Shown here one piece after another: positions 8,247-17,225 of a DNA stretch of 64,000 nt. Origin of the DNA: Mesorhizobium sp. M4B.F.Ca.ET.203.01.1.1 (GTDB lineage Bacteria; Pseudomonadota; Alphaproteobacteria; Rhizobiales; Rhizobiaceae); NCBI RefSeq assembly GCF_004791025.1, contig NZ_SRUO01000020.1, positions 1 through 64,000 on the forward strand. Reading direction: 5' to 3'. How positions within the stretch are numbered: position 1 is the stretch's first letter; each line of letters starts with the position of its first letter. The notes under the pieces were generated by a model. It ran no database searches, had not been told where the DNA came from, and saw nothing but the letters and a program-made list of their open reading frames with translations. Position numbers and translations under genes: made by a program.

Positions 8247-9089
8247 TCAAAATCGCAGCTCGGCCAGCCTTTGCGCGAAGCTCGCCGCCTCATGCGCGTT
8301 GATGTCGGCAGCGCGGATCAGATTGTCGAAATGGCTGGTCAGCGTGCGGATCGGCTGGGGGGCGTTGAGCACCAGATACATGTCGCCGACATAGATCGCG
8401 GCGCGGTAGGGTCCGAAGATGGTGTAGGGGATCGAATAGCGCATGCGCCCGTCATAGAGATACAGGCGAAAGGTCGGATACAGGTCGTCGAGCAGCGTTG
8501 CCATGTGCAGAAGATGCTGGCGGCGGTTGGCCTCGGGAAAGCGGTCCCAGACGCCCAGCCCGCGCGCGAAGATCTCCAGCGTGTGGCGCGGCATGCAGAC
8601 CTCCATGTCGGTCTCAGGGCGCCTGGTGTAGTCGATGCGGTATTGCGTCTCGCCCGCCTGAGCCTCGCGGCTCTTGTTGGTGATGTTCGCCTCGTAGTCG
8701 ACGAGCGCCTCGGTGCGCAGCAGGTCCGGAATGCCGGCCGGCACGTAGCGGATTTTCGTTCCCGCCGCTTCGGAGTGCCATTTGGCGAGCAGCGTGCGGT
8801 CGAAGCCGTCGGGCGCCTCCTCGATCTCCAGGCTCTCGCGGATTTCGCCGGTGACGCCTTCGTCATGGCTGAGGCCCAGCAGCCAGTCGAGCGACACTTT
8901 GAACTCGGCAGCAATGTTGAGCAGCGTCTCGGCGCGGGGCAGTCGGGTCGACGTCCCGGAGAGCAGTTGCGAGAGCGCCGAACGGTCGATGCCGACCGCT
9001 GTCGCGAAAGCCGACTGGTTCAGGTCCGAGCGTGTCAAGAGCAATTTCAAACGGTCCCGGAAGAGGGTCGACAGATCGCGCTTGTCCAT
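8247..9089 (-). CDS. XRE-family transcriptional regulator
   Basis: A 280-residue DNA-binding protein with an N-terminal HTH_3 domain at about residues 8-70, seen in the segments LNQSAFATAVGIDRSALSQL and TLLNIAAEFKVSLDWLLG. The C-terminal 200 residues (including a PAGIPDLLRTEALVDYE segment) form an uncharacterised ligand or dimerisation region. It starts at an ATG on the minus strand. It diverges from the fatty acid desaturase gene with about 220 bp between, where a palindrome lies at 9255-9274. It reads toward bmt and is separated from it by 89 bp that contain bmt's own operator. The regulator may control the desaturase, itself, or bmt. Confidence 0.8.
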   Translation of the reverse strand: MDKRDLSTLFRDRLKLLLTRSDLNQSAFATAVGIDRSALSQLLSGTSTRLPRAETLLNIAAEFKVSLDWLLGLSHDEGVTGEIRESLEIEEAPDGFDRTLLAKWHSEAAGTKIRYVPAGIPDLLRTEALVDYEANITNKSREAQAGETQYRIDYTRRPETDMEVCMPRHTLEIFARGLGVWDRFPEANRRQHLLHMATLLDDLYPTFRLYLYDGRMRYSIPYTIFGPYRAAIYVGDMYLVLNAPQPIRTLTSHFDNLIRAADINAHEAASFAQRLAELRF

Positions 9090-9254
9090 CAGGCTGCTCC
9101 TGCTTCGGAGAGGAAAAATTTGCGCCGTAGCCGGATTGAACGTGGCTCAGGCGGAAATGAATCCTCTGTTTGTTTACAATGTATAACATATGCGGCTGAA
9201 AATGCGCACTCGCAACAGTTTGTGCGCTTTGTCGCGTTGCGGCAACGACAGGCT

Positions 9255-9274
9255 CCTGACACAATGTTGTCAGG
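9255..9274. promoter_or_regulatory. Palindrome between XRE regulator and desaturase
   Basis: CCTGACA (9255-9261) and TGTCAGG (9268-9274) are perfect 7-bp arms around a 6-bp centre. A second small inverted repeat, ATGT-ATA-ACAT, lies near 9179-9189 with AT-rich, promoter-like surroundings. The location in the divergent gap makes it a candidate operator for the neighbouring XRE regulator. Confidence 0.45.
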
Positions 9275-9316
9275 AATCAAGGTGGTTCCGGCGACTGGAG
9301 GGCAGTGGTCGATCGC

Positions 9317-10327
9317 ATGGCAAGCATGACTAAGAGACGTAGCAGTGCAGCGGCTATCGAATGGCCGACCGTGTTCCTCGCATTTTTTTGCTACGGCGCC
9401 TGGCTTGCCACCGGCTTCCTGCTTTGGCCATCTTACCCACTTCTGGCTCTCGCGGCCCTGGCATTGATAGCGGCACTGCAATCGTCGCTGATGCACGAAG
9501 TGCTGCATGGCCATCCGACACGCAACGCGCGGATCAATGAAGCTTTCGTTTTCCTGCCGATCGGCATGGTATGGCCATTCCGCCGCTTCAAGACGATCCA
9601 CCTTCGCCATCATGCCGACGAGCGGCTGACCGATCCGCTCGACGATCCGGAGAGCTACTACCAGGCGCTCTGGATGCATGAGGAATTGCCGCCGGCAATG
9701 AAACTCTTGCTGAAGATCAACAACACGATGGTCGGCCGCCTCATCCTCGGTCCGTGGCTGTCGTCGATCGGCTTCTTCATCGACGACGCCAAGCAGATCG
9801 CAGCCGGCGACAAGGCGATCCGCAAGGCATGGCTGCTGCACGCCGCCGGACTTGCCATGGTGGTGCCGATCGTGACGTACGGCTTCGGCATTCCGCTGTG
9901 GCTCTACATTCTGGTACCCGTTTGGCTCGGCCAGTCGATGATTTCGGTCCGCACCTATGCCGAGCATCAGTGGTCGGAACATCCGGAAGGGCGCACGGTG
10001 ATCATCGAGCGCTCGCCGCTGTCCTTCCTGTTCCTCAACAACAATCTGCATTTCGTTCATCACAAGAGCCCGACGGTTGCCTGGTACCGGCTGCCGAAGC
10101 TGTTCCGCGACCGCCGCGAGGAATGGCTGCGGATGAACAACGGCTATGCCTATCCGAACTATTTCGCCCTGCTCAAGGCGCATGCCTTCAAGGCCAAGGA
10201 GCCGATCGTCCATCCGGTGCTGCGGCGCGCGCCGGAGCCGGGCCGGGCATTCAAGCCGCGTGTCCGGGCGCGCAGCATCAATGGCCTTGGCAGCGCCCCG
10301 GTTCCGGCCGAGCCGCCAAAGGAATGA
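9317..10327 (+). CDS. Membrane fatty acid desaturase family protein
   Basis: A protein of about 336 residues with the three histidine boxes of membrane di-iron desaturases/hydroxylases: HEVLHGH near residue 61, HLRHH near 97 and HFVHH near 240. Hydrophobic segments lie at about 15-35, 40-60, 165-185 and 195-215. The C-terminal 50 residues are basic and proline-rich. The ATG at 9317 is chosen, but a GTG at 9305 and an ATG at 9326 are alternatives; the GGAGGG at 9297-9302 sits too close to the GTG and rather far from the ATGs. The substrate is unknown: fatty acids, carotenoids or alkanes are all acted on by this superfamily. Divergence from the XRE gene suggests local regulation. Confidence 0.82.
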   Translation: MASMTKRRSSAAAIEWPTVFLAFFCYGAWLATGFLLWPSYPLLALAALALIAALQSSLMHEVLHGHPTRNARINEAFVFLPIGMVWPFRRFKTIHLRHHADERLTDPLDDPESYYQALWMHEELPPAMKLLLKINNTMVGRLILGPWLSSIGFFIDDAKQIAAGDKAIRKAWLLHAAGLAMVVPIVTYGFGIPLWLYILVPVWLGQSMISVRTYAEHQWSEHPEGRTVIIERSPLSFLFLNNNLHFVHHKSPTVAWYRLPKLFRDRREEWLRMNNGYAYPNYFALLKAHAFKAKEPIVHPVLRRAPEPGRAFKPRVRARSINGLGSAPVPAEPPKE

Positions 10328-10417
10328 TCCCAGTATAGCCGCCACGCGGCATCCATGCTGCGGGCGGCTCGCGTCCGCGATCTTGTCAGTTTTCCAGAAC
10401 GGCGGTCAAATCCAGGC

Positions 10418-11218
10418 ATGAGCGAATTCGTTGCGGCCTTGCCGATGTATGACTGGCCCGAGGCGAGGGGCGAGGTCGACGCGCAATGGGCGCGGCTGCG
10501 CGAAGCCATCAGGGGCAAGGGCATCGACGCGCCGGAGACGCTCGTCCGCGTCAATGGCGACCTGCCGCCGGTGCCCGGCGGCATCCGCAACGCAGCCGGC
10601 AAGGTCATCGCGCCCGATCCGGCGACGCTGCCGGCGGGCGAGCTCGATTTCCACGGGCTCTGGCTGCATCCGGCGCTGCTGTTCGGGCAGACCTGCTGGG
10701 GGCCGATGGAGCTCGGGCTCGCAAGCCATGTCCAGGTGATCGGCCAGCCGAGCTACGATGCCGTCGAGGGCGGGCAGGGCGAGCTCTATTCCAGCGCGAT
10801 CGTCATGCCGACCGACGGCGGGCAGTCCGTCGCATCGCCGGCCGATGGCAGCGCCTCGATCCCGCTCGATCTCATCCGCGGCAAGCGCTTCGCCTTCAAC
10901 AATCCGGACTCCATGTCCGGCCTGCTCGGGCTGACGCGGGACCTGGAGGCGATGGGCGAAAGCCTCGACATTTTTGCTTCGCAGATACAGAGCGGCGGCC
11001 ACCGTTCATCGATCGTCGCCATTGCCGAGGGCAGGGCCGATGTCGCGGCGATCGACTGCGAGAGCTGGGCGCTGGCCAAGCGCTTCGAGCCGGCGGCAAG
11101 GCACGTGAAGGTCGTCGGCTGGACGAGACGGCGCAAGGGCCTGCCGTTCATCACCGCCCGAGCCACGCCGCCAGAGACGGTAGCGGCGTTGCGCGAAGCG
11201 ATCGAGGGCCTCGAGTGA
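10418..11218 (+). CDS. PhnD-like periplasmic-binding-fold protein
   Basis: A 266-residue protein of the phosphate/phosphite/phosphonate (PhnD-like) binding fold. It shows MYDWPEA at the start, GQPSYDAVEGGQGELYSSAIV near residue 108, RGKRFAFNNPDSMSGLLGL near 155, and GHRSSIVAIAEGRADVAAIDC near 195. There is no signal peptide, so it is probably cytosolic or was reached without one. No ABC permease or ATPase is adjacent, so it appears to be an orphan. It converges on the DddP-type gene with only 1 bp between stops. The ATG at 10418 is favoured because residues before it look non-coding; the ribosome site is weak. Confidence 0.72.
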   Translation: MSEFVAALPMYDWPEARGEVDAQWARLREAIRGKGIDAPETLVRVNGDLPPVPGGIRNAAGKVIAPDPATLPAGELDFHGLWLHPALLFGQTCWGPMELGLASHVQVIGQPSYDAVEGGQGELYSSAIVMPTDGGQSVASPADGSASIPLDLIRGKRFAFNNPDSMSGLLGLTRDLEAMGESLDIFASQIQSGGHRSSIVAIAEGRADVAAIDCESWALAKRFEPAARHVKVVGWTRRRKGLPFITARATPPETVAALREAIEGLE

Positions 11219-11219
11219 C

Positions 11220-12572
11220 TCAGCCAAGCAACCGCTCGTCGAGCGGATAGCTCGAGAGCTGCTGGTTGCCGGTCTCGGTGATGAGGATCTGCTCCTCGAT
11301 CTTGACGCCCTCGCGTCCGCCCAGCCGGCCGATATAGCTTTCGACGCACAGCACCATGCCGGCTTCGAGCACGCCGTCCGGCGTATCGTCGGTCCAGTCG
11401 CTGGCATACGGCAGCGTCGGATATTCGTCCGCCAGGCCGACGCCGTGGTAGAGCACGCCGTAGCGTGTCGGGAAACAGTCGCCGGGCGGCACCGCGGCGC
11501 GCTCGACAAGCTCGCGAAAGGAGATGCCCGGGCGCATCAGTTCGGTGTTGTGGGCGATCTGGTCGGCGGCGATGCGGAAAAGATCGCGCTGCTCGTTCGA
11601 GGGTTTGCCGTCGCCGCAGAGCCAGGTGCGCGAGAGGTCGGCGCAGAAGCCATACGGGCCGATGAGGTCGGTGTCGAAAGCGACGAGATCGCCGGCCTCG
11701 ATGACGCGCGACGAGCATTCCTGGAACCAGGGATTGGTGCGCGGACCGGAAGACAGCAGCCTGGTCTCGATCCATTCGCCCCCGCGCGCGATGTTGCCGC
11801 GATGCAGCTCCGCCCACAGCTCGTTTTCGGAAATGCCTGGCTCCAGCGCCCGTTCCATCTCGCCCATCGCCGCCTCGCAGGCGACGATCGAACGGCGCAT
11901 GGCGAGGATCTCGTCCGGCGATTTGATCAGCCGCGCGCTCTCCATCACCGCCTCGCCATTGCCGATGCTGGCGCCGAGGCGGGCAAGCTCCTCGGCGCCC
12001 TCCGGATTGATGTGGTCGACGGCGATGCGGCGGTTGCCGCCGCCATGTTGCGCCACCAGATCGGCGATGCCTGCGGCCCAGCGGCGGACCTTCAACGGCG
12101 TCAACTCGCCGCTGTAGAGATACATCCACGACACCGCCGGCCGCACCTCGTCGACGACGCCGGAATGATCGGACAGGTGCTCGCAGGAAAAATAGTCGAA
12201 CAGCACCACCGGCCCTTCGGCGGCAACGAAGCAATGGCGGGTCGGATTGTGCGCGACCCAGAGCTGCATATTGGTCGAGTCGGTGGCGTAGCGGATGTTG
12301 ACGGGGTCGTAGAGCAGGGCGCCGGCATAGCCGCGGCGCTTCAATTCGGAGCGGATGCGGTCGAGCCGGTATTTGCGCATGGCGGCAAGGTCCGGAGCGG
12401 CGATGCCGGCCGCCTGCCATTCGGCCTCGGCCTGCGCGCCGTAGCCCAGCACATGCTGGTTGAGCGAGGCCGCCTTCTGGCGGGAGGCTTCACGCAGCAC
12501 TTCAACGGAGCCGGCCGCTTCCGGTTCGAACGGCATGATCTTGCGATGGCGGCCGAAGCGTTGTGTCTCCAT
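11220..12572 (-). CDS. dddP: DddP-type DMSP lyase (M24 metallopeptidase fold)
   Basis: A 450-residue M24/creatinase-fold protein that matches DddP, the metal-dependent enzyme splitting dimethylsulfoniopropionate to acrylate and dimethyl sulfide. Shared stretches with roseobacter DddP, as I recall it, include NIRYATDSTNMQLW (residues 92-105) and GGEWIETRL (264-272). Metal ligands expected from the Ruegeria structure occur at D300, D302, D312, H376, E411 and E426. The proposed catalytic Tyr and Asp correspond to Y371 and D382. All eight lie at a constant offset of five from the remembered numbering. An ATG follows a strong GGGAGG site 20 bp after the glycosyltransferase gene. It ends a minus-strand series that starts with an MttB-like gene. 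The alternative is a related M24 hydrolase (creatinase, Xaa-Pro peptidase); activity is untested. Confidence 0.82.
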   Translation of the reverse strand: METQRFGRHRKIMPFEPEAAGSVEVLREASRQKAASLNQHVLGYGAQAEAEWQAAGIAAPDLAAMRKYRLDRIRSELKRRGYAGALLYDPVNIRYATDSTNMQLWVAHNPTRHCFVAAEGPVVLFDYFSCEHLSDHSGVVDEVRPAVSWMYLYSGELTPLKVRRWAAGIADLVAQHGGGNRRIAVDHINPEGAEELARLGASIGNGEAVMESARLIKSPDEILAMRRSIVACEAAMGEMERALEPGISENELWAELHRGNIARGGEWIETRLLSSGPRTNPWFQECSSRVIEAGDLVAFDTDLIGPYGFCADLSRTWLCGDGKPSNEQRDLFRIAADQIAHNTELMRPGISFRELVERAAVPPGDCFPTRYGVLYHGVGLADEYPTLPYASDWTDDTPDGVLEAGMVLCVESYIGRLGGREGVKIEEQILITETGNQQLSSYPLDERLLG

Positions 12573-12592
12573 GCGATCCCTCCCGAAGCGCG

Positions 12593-14182
12593 CTACGGCG
12601 CCGTGATCCTGTGAAGTCTGGCTATCGTGAGCTGGCGGGTCGCAGGGGTGCCGCCGAGCAACTGAGGTACCTCAACCTGCCGATGGATGGTGTCCATCGC
12701 GTAGCCGGCCTTGGCGATCCTGTCGAAAATGATCGAATTCGGCTCGCCGTCGTCAGCCGCCAGGACAAGCACGGCTGGTTCGCGGATCGACGCGGCAAAA
12801 TCGGGTATCTCGTCGTCGAGCACGACGAGATCAGAATCGACAAGACGCAAATTGCCGGCCCAGAACCAGCTGGATATCACCGTGCGCACCGGCCCTTCGG
12901 ACATGAGCTGGCCGTACAGCGAATGATAGTCCATCCGCACGATGCGCCCGCGGCTGTCTCCGCCGTACACCTGCATGTACCAGCTTACCGGCAGCACCAG
13001 GATGGCGAGGACGGCGCCGGCGAAGACAATCGTGGCTTGCGTCTTCCTGCCCCTGTCGCCCATGGCATCCAGACGCATGGCAAGGGCAGCGGGCAGCAGA
13101 ACGAAAACCGGAAGCATCCAACGATCGCGAAATTGCGTCACGCCGCCCGCCAGCACCACCGCCAGCGTAATCAGCAGAGCAAAAGCAATCGCGCGCCAGA
13201 GCAGCTTTTCGGGCCAGGGCCAAGGCTCTGACGATGGCGCGGGTCTGCTGATTGCCACCAAAAACGCAACGGCGAAGACGGCGACCGGAAGCCCGGCGAA
13301 GTTGAGTATCGCCTTGCCCAACCCGAACACGCCGAGCGATGCAGTCGCCGCCGCGCTGCCACCCTCGGCAACGCCGAAGCCGTCGCTGTGCAACAGCAAG
13401 TCTTCGAGATGCGCGAGGCTCCAGTGGAATGTCGGGAGACAGGCAAGGATGGCCACCACCACGCTGATCGGGAAGCGGCGGTCGAAGATCGCCGCGCGGG
13501 TTTCGCGCAGCGACAGCGCCGCCAGGAGCAGCGCGGCGAGAAAGATGACATTGTTGTATTTCGACAGCATCGCCGCAGCCGTTGCCAGGCCGAACAGCAC
13601 ATAGGCGGCGAGGGATCGCCGTTTCAGCAGCTCGACCAGCGCCAGGAACAGCACCGACGAAAAGCAGAATATGGCGACCGAGTGGGTGAGGGCATGCTGC
13701 ATTTCCCAGATGATCTGTGGAAACAGAAGCAGGCCGAACATGGCGGCCGCGGCCGCGCGATTCGAGAAGCCGAGCCGGCGCACCGCGGTGAAGTATGCTG
13801 CGAGCCCTGCGGCCAGCAGACCGTATTTCACGATCTTGAGGGCGAGGATGCTGGTTCCGACCAGCGAGGCCGTCAGGTGGGCAAGCCACGTATAGAGCGG
13901 TGGCTGCGAGCTGCCGTAGCCAGCCGCCAGGACCCGCATCACCATCAATTGCTCGGATTCATCGACGCCGACGCCAGTGCCTGCCCAGTGCGACGACAGC
14001 GTCATCACCACGACCTGGACAAGGCAGTATGTGACGGCAAAGGCGAGCGCGGCGTTGAATGGACCGGCCTTGTCGTCGCAAAGCCAGTCGGTCCATTTCT
14101 CTAGATGCTGCAAGGACGTCGTCTTCCGATAGCGGCCGGTCGAACCGTGCTTGGTCGAAACGCCAACTACACGATCCGGCAC
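12593..14182 (-). CDS. GT39-family (ArnT/PMT-like) membrane glycosyltransferase
   Basis: A 529-residue polytopic membrane protein of the dolichyl-phosphate-mannose/ArnT superfamily, using a lipid-linked sugar donor. After a cytoplasmic head of about 45 residues there are roughly 10-12 hydrophobic segments. The acidic motif GVDESEQL near residue 72 in the first periplasmic loop corresponds to the catalytic Asp-Glu of the family. The soluble C-terminal part starts near residue 400 (YGGDSRGRIVRMDYHSLYGQ). Translation is placed at a GTG, with a weak ribosome site, so the exact start is uncertain. It lies 14 bp after the FAD/GcvT gene and 20 bp before the DddP-type gene, so it is probably in the same transcript, although its role has no obvious link to them. 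Confidence 0.8.
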   Translation of the reverse strand: MPDRVVGVSTKHGSTGRYRKTTSLQHLEKWTDWLCDDKAGPFNAALAFAVTYCLVQVVVMTLSSHWAGTGVGVDESEQLMVMRVLAAGYGSSQPPLYTWLAHLTASLVGTSILALKIVKYGLLAAGLAAYFTAVRRLGFSNRAAAAAMFGLLLFPQIIWEMQHALTHSVAIFCFSSVLFLALVELLKRRSLAAYVLFGLATAAAMLSKYNNVIFLAALLLAALSLRETRAAIFDRRFPISVVVAILACLPTFHWSLAHLEDLLLHSDGFGVAEGGSAAATASLGVFGLGKAILNFAGLPVAVFAVAFLVAISRPAPSSEPWPWPEKLLWRAIAFALLITLAVVLAGGVTQFRDRWMLPVFVLLPAALAMRLDAMGDRGRKTQATIVFAGAVLAILVLPVSWYMQVYGGDSRGRIVRMDYHSLYGQLMSEGPVRTVISSWFWAGNLRLVDSDLVVLDDEIPDFAASIREPAVLVLAADDGEPNSIIFDRIAKAGYAMDTIHRQVEVPQLLGGTPATRQLTIARLHRITAP

Positions 14183-14196
14183 GCGCTGTCGCCCTT

Positions 14197-16767
14197 TTAC
14201 GTGCGCATCTTCTCGCCGCTCGGGTCGAAGGGCGGCTCGACATTGATGCGGGCCGGACGGCGGTGGCCGAGGATCTCGATCTCAAACAGGCCGGCGCTTT
14301 CGTCCTCGGCCAACGCCGCCGGCACATAGCCCTGCGCCATCGACTTTTGGACGTAGTGCGCATAGCCGCCCGAAGTGACCCAGCCGACCACGCGCCAGTC
14401 GCCATCGGCGATGCCGCGCACTGCGGAGGCGCCTTCGGCAGCCTGCGAACCGCGCACTTCCTTGCCCGTGGTGTCGAAGCGCGGCGCGCCATAGCCATGC
14501 GGCTTTTCCACGGTGCCGTAGTCCTTGCTGACCTTGGCCCAGATCGGCTCGTCGCCCATCACATCGGCGTCGGCTGCATCGACGATGAAGGAGACGCGGC
14601 GCAGCTTCGGGCCTTCGGCGTGCTCCTTGGCGGACGCCTCGCGGCCGATGAAGTCGTTCTTCTCCAGCTTGATGAAGCGATCCATCGAGCCCTCGAACGG
14701 ACCGTAGATCGGGCGCAATTCGCGGAACCAGGTCGGGAAATTCTTTTCCAGGCGCATCGACAGAAGCGCGCGCATGCCGAAGTCGACCAGGCCGAATTCC
14801 TCGCCGGCTTCCTTGATCGCCTTATAGACGAGGCGCTGATAGGCGGGCGCCATCCAGATCTCGTAGCCAAGATCGCCGGTATAGGTGATGCGGTTGACCA
14901 TGCAGGGCGCGCCGCCGACCGCCATCTCGCGGAAATCCATGAAGCGGAAGGCCTTGGTCGAGACATCGACATCGACCAGCTTCTGCAGCAGGTCGCGGGA
15001 TTTCGGCCCGGCGATCGACAGGCCGACCAGCGTCTGGTCGAAACGGTGGATGCGCACCGAACCGTCCTTCGGCAGGTGTTTTTCGAACCAGCGCATGTGG
15101 TATTTCTGCGCGGCGGACGAGCCCCAGATCATGAACCGGTCCTCGCCCGACTTGGCGATGGTGAAGTCGCCGATCAGCTTGCCGAACTCGTTGACCATCG
15201 GGGTCAGCACGATGCGGCCAACCTTCGGCATGCGGTTGGTCATCAGCCGGTTGAGGAATTCCTCGGCTGCTGGTCCGGAGACTTCGTATTTGGCGAAGTT
15301 GGCGATCTCGGTGACGCCGACCTTCTCGCGCGTGGCGCGCACCTCCTCGCCGATCGGGCCGAAATCGTTGGAGCGGTGGAAGGAGACGATGTCCTTCGGT
15401 TCGGTGCCCTTCGGTGCGAACCATAGCGGGGTCTCCAGACCCCACGAGTCGCCCATGACCGCGTTGTTGGCGAGCATGGTGTCGTAGAGCGGCGTCGTCT
15501 GCGCCGGGCGAGCGGCCGGCAGTTCCTCGTTGGGGAAGCGGATCGAGAAGCGGCGCGAATAGTTCTCGCGCACCTTGGCGTTGGTGTAGCGCAGGCCGGC
15601 CCATTCGCCGAAGCGGGCGACATCCATGCCCCAGACGTCGAAGCCGGGATCGCCATGCACCATCCAGTTGGACAGTGCGAGGCCGACGCCGCCGCCCTGG
15701 CTGAAGCCGGCCATGACGGCGCAGGCGCACCAGAAATTGGTCAGGCCCTGCACCGGGCCGACCAGCGGATTGCCGTCGAGCGCGAAGGTGAAGGGGCCGT
15801 TGATGATCTGCTTGATGCCGGCCTTCTCGATGCCGGGGAAATGTTTGAAGCCGATCTCCAGCGACGGCGCGATACGGTCGATGTCGGGCTGCAGGAGCTC
15901 ATGGCCGAAATCCCAGGGCGTGTTCACCGGCGACCACGGCTTGCAGGCCTTTTCATAGGTGCCGAGCAGGATGCCGTTGCGCTCCTGACGGGTATAGATC
16001 TCGCCCTTGAAATCGAGCACTCCGATCATCTCGCGGCCGGTTGACTTGTTGAATTCCTCGACCTCCGGCATCGGCTCGGTGAGCAGGTACATATGCTCCA
16101 TCGCCAGCACCGGCAGCTCGACACCGACCATGCGCCCGATCTCGCGCGCCCACAGGCCACCGCAGTTGACGACATGCTCGGCGTGAACCGTGCCCTGCTC
16201 GGTAACGACGTTCCAGGTGCCGTCCGGCTGCTGCGTCAGGTCGACGACGCGGTTGCGCAGCACGATCTCAGCGCCGAGCTTTTTCGCCGCCTTGGAATAG
16301 GCGATGGTGGTGCCGGAGGGGTCGAGATGGCCTTCGACCGGATCCCACATGGCGCCGACGAAATTCTTCTCGTCCATCAGCGGGAACATCGCCTTGGCTT
16401 CCGACGGCGTGATCAGCTCGGTGTCCATGCCGAGATAGCGGCCCTTGGCGTGGGCAAGGCGCAGAAAGTCCATGCGCTCCGGCGTGTCGGCCATCATCAC
16501 GCCGCCGGTGAGATGCAGCGAGCACGACTGGCCGGAAATCTCCTCGATCTCCTTATAGAGCTGCACCGTATAGGCCTGCAGCTTGGCGACGTTGGGGTCG
16601 CCGTTCAGCGTGTGGAAGCCGCCCGCGGCATGCCAGGAGGAGCCCGAGGTCAATTCCGAACGCTCGATCAGCATAATGTCGGTCCAGCCGGCCTTGGCCA
16701 GATGGTAGAGCACCGAGCAGCCGACGACGCCGCCGCCAATGACAACCGCTTTGACATGAGATTTCAT
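14197..16767 (-). CDS. FAD-dependent dimethylglycine/sarcosine dehydrogenase-like protein with GcvT domain, copy 1
   Basis: An 856-residue two-part enzyme. Residues 5-400 are a DAO-type FAD oxidoreductase with the dinucleotide motif VVIGGGVVGCSVLYHLA and a SSWHAAGG segment, whose His46 matches the covalent-FAD histidine of dimethylglycine dehydrogenase. Residues about 440-850 are a GcvT/aminomethyltransferase domain that binds tetrahydrofolate and captures the formaldehyde unit. Length matches DMGDH/SARDH (about 810-870). The enzyme would oxidise an N-methyl amine such as dimethylglycine or sarcosine. Its ATG overlaps the stop of the DUF559 gene (ATGA), and it lies downstream of an MttB-like methyltransferase, which would produce a partly demethylated amine. 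The exact substrate is not determined; the paralogue at 27804-30242 could have a different one. Confidence 0.87.
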   Translation of the reverse strand: MKSHVKAVVIGGGVVGCSVLYHLAKAGWTDIMLIERSELTSGSSWHAAGGFHTLNGDPNVAKLQAYTVQLYKEIEEISGQSCSLHLTGGVMMADTPERMDFLRLAHAKGRYLGMDTELITPSEAKAMFPLMDEKNFVGAMWDPVEGHLDPSGTTIAYSKAAKKLGAEIVLRNRVVDLTQQPDGTWNVVTEQGTVHAEHVVNCGGLWAREIGRMVGVELPVLAMEHMYLLTEPMPEVEEFNKSTGREMIGVLDFKGEIYTRQERNGILLGTYEKACKPWSPVNTPWDFGHELLQPDIDRIAPSLEIGFKHFPGIEKAGIKQIINGPFTFALDGNPLVGPVQGLTNFWCACAVMAGFSQGGGVGLALSNWMVHGDPGFDVWGMDVARFGEWAGLRYTNAKVRENYSRRFSIRFPNEELPAARPAQTTPLYDTMLANNAVMGDSWGLETPLWFAPKGTEPKDIVSFHRSNDFGPIGEEVRATREKVGVTEIANFAKYEVSGPAAEEFLNRLMTNRMPKVGRIVLTPMVNEFGKLIGDFTIAKSGEDRFMIWGSSAAQKYHMRWFEKHLPKDGSVRIHRFDQTLVGLSIAGPKSRDLLQKLVDVDVSTKAFRFMDFREMAVGGAPCMVNRITYTGDLGYEIWMAPAYQRLVYKAIKEAGEEFGLVDFGMRALLSMRLEKNFPTWFRELRPIYGPFEGSMDRFIKLEKNDFIGREASAKEHAEGPKLRRVSFIVDAADADVMGDEPIWAKVSKDYGTVEKPHGYGAPRFDTTGKEVRGSQAAEGASAVRGIADGDWRVVGWVTSGGYAHYVQKSMAQGYVPAALAEDESAGLFEIEILGHRRPARINVEPPFDPSGEKMRT

Positions 16768-17225
16768 ACAGATAGGTCCGTGTTTGAAGAGATTGAATCG
16801 AGTGAGCGAGGCGTGAAGACAAAGCGGAGACCGGATACCGCGATGTTTTCGGTTAGCCTGCCATCAAGCGTGGCAAGGATGGTTTCACAGACGGAAGTGC
16901 GATGTTTCAGGACGTCATGGTTCCAAACGCGCAGGATCGAATAACCTTGGGCGCGCATGAACTCGTCGCGGCGGCGGCCATATGAACTGTCTGCATGCTG
17001 GTGGCCGTCGATTTCCACGACGAGCCAATTTTCGCGGCATGCGAAGTCCGCAAAAAAGGGGCCGATGGAAAACTGGCGCGTGAAGCGGTAGCCGCCAAGC
17101 TTGCGACCCTTCAGTTCGAGCCAAAGCAATGCTTCGGCCTGATTGCCTGCTTGACGCAGGTTTCTTGCTCGCTTGGTGGTGCCTTGTTTGCGGCGGCTTC
17201 GCGTTTGAGAAGCGCCTTCCCCCAC
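16764..17225 (-). CDS. DUF559 (Vsr-like endonuclease fold) protein
   Basis: About 153 residues from a GTG that lies inside an intergenic repeat. The conserved DUF559 core follows: NQAEALLWLELKGRKLGGYRF, then FADFACRENWLVVEIDGHQH with the Asp/Glu/Asp-His pattern, and ending ILRVWNHDVLKH. The fold is related to very-short-patch repair and other PD-(D/E)XK nucleases, but no member activity is certain. The reading frame remains open upstream through two 225-bp repeat copies as far as 17600, so longer products are possible. I prefer the short form because the added residues are repeat-encoded. The stop codon overlaps the ATG of the FAD/GcvT gene, so the two are translationally coupled. It appears to be an insertion into an otherwise metabolic operon. 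Confidence 0.72.
   Translation of the reverse strand: MGEGASQTRSRRKQGTTKRARNLRQAGNQAEALLWLELKGRKLGGYRFTRQFSIGPFFADFACRENWLVVEIDGHQHADSSYGRRRDEFMRAQGYSILRVWNHDVLKHRTSVCETILATLDGRLTENIAVSGLRFVFTPRSLDSISSNTDLSV

Noticed and set aside
11220..12572. Ordinary Xaa-Pro aminopeptidase call for the M24 gene
   Set aside because: The residues and sequence stretches specific to DddP are all present, so the broader call is less informative; it is kept as the alternative.
14197..16767. DmdA-type DMSP demethylase
   Set aside because: DmdA is a stand-alone GcvT-fold protein of about 370 residues; this one is an FAD-GcvT fusion of 856 residues like DMGDH.
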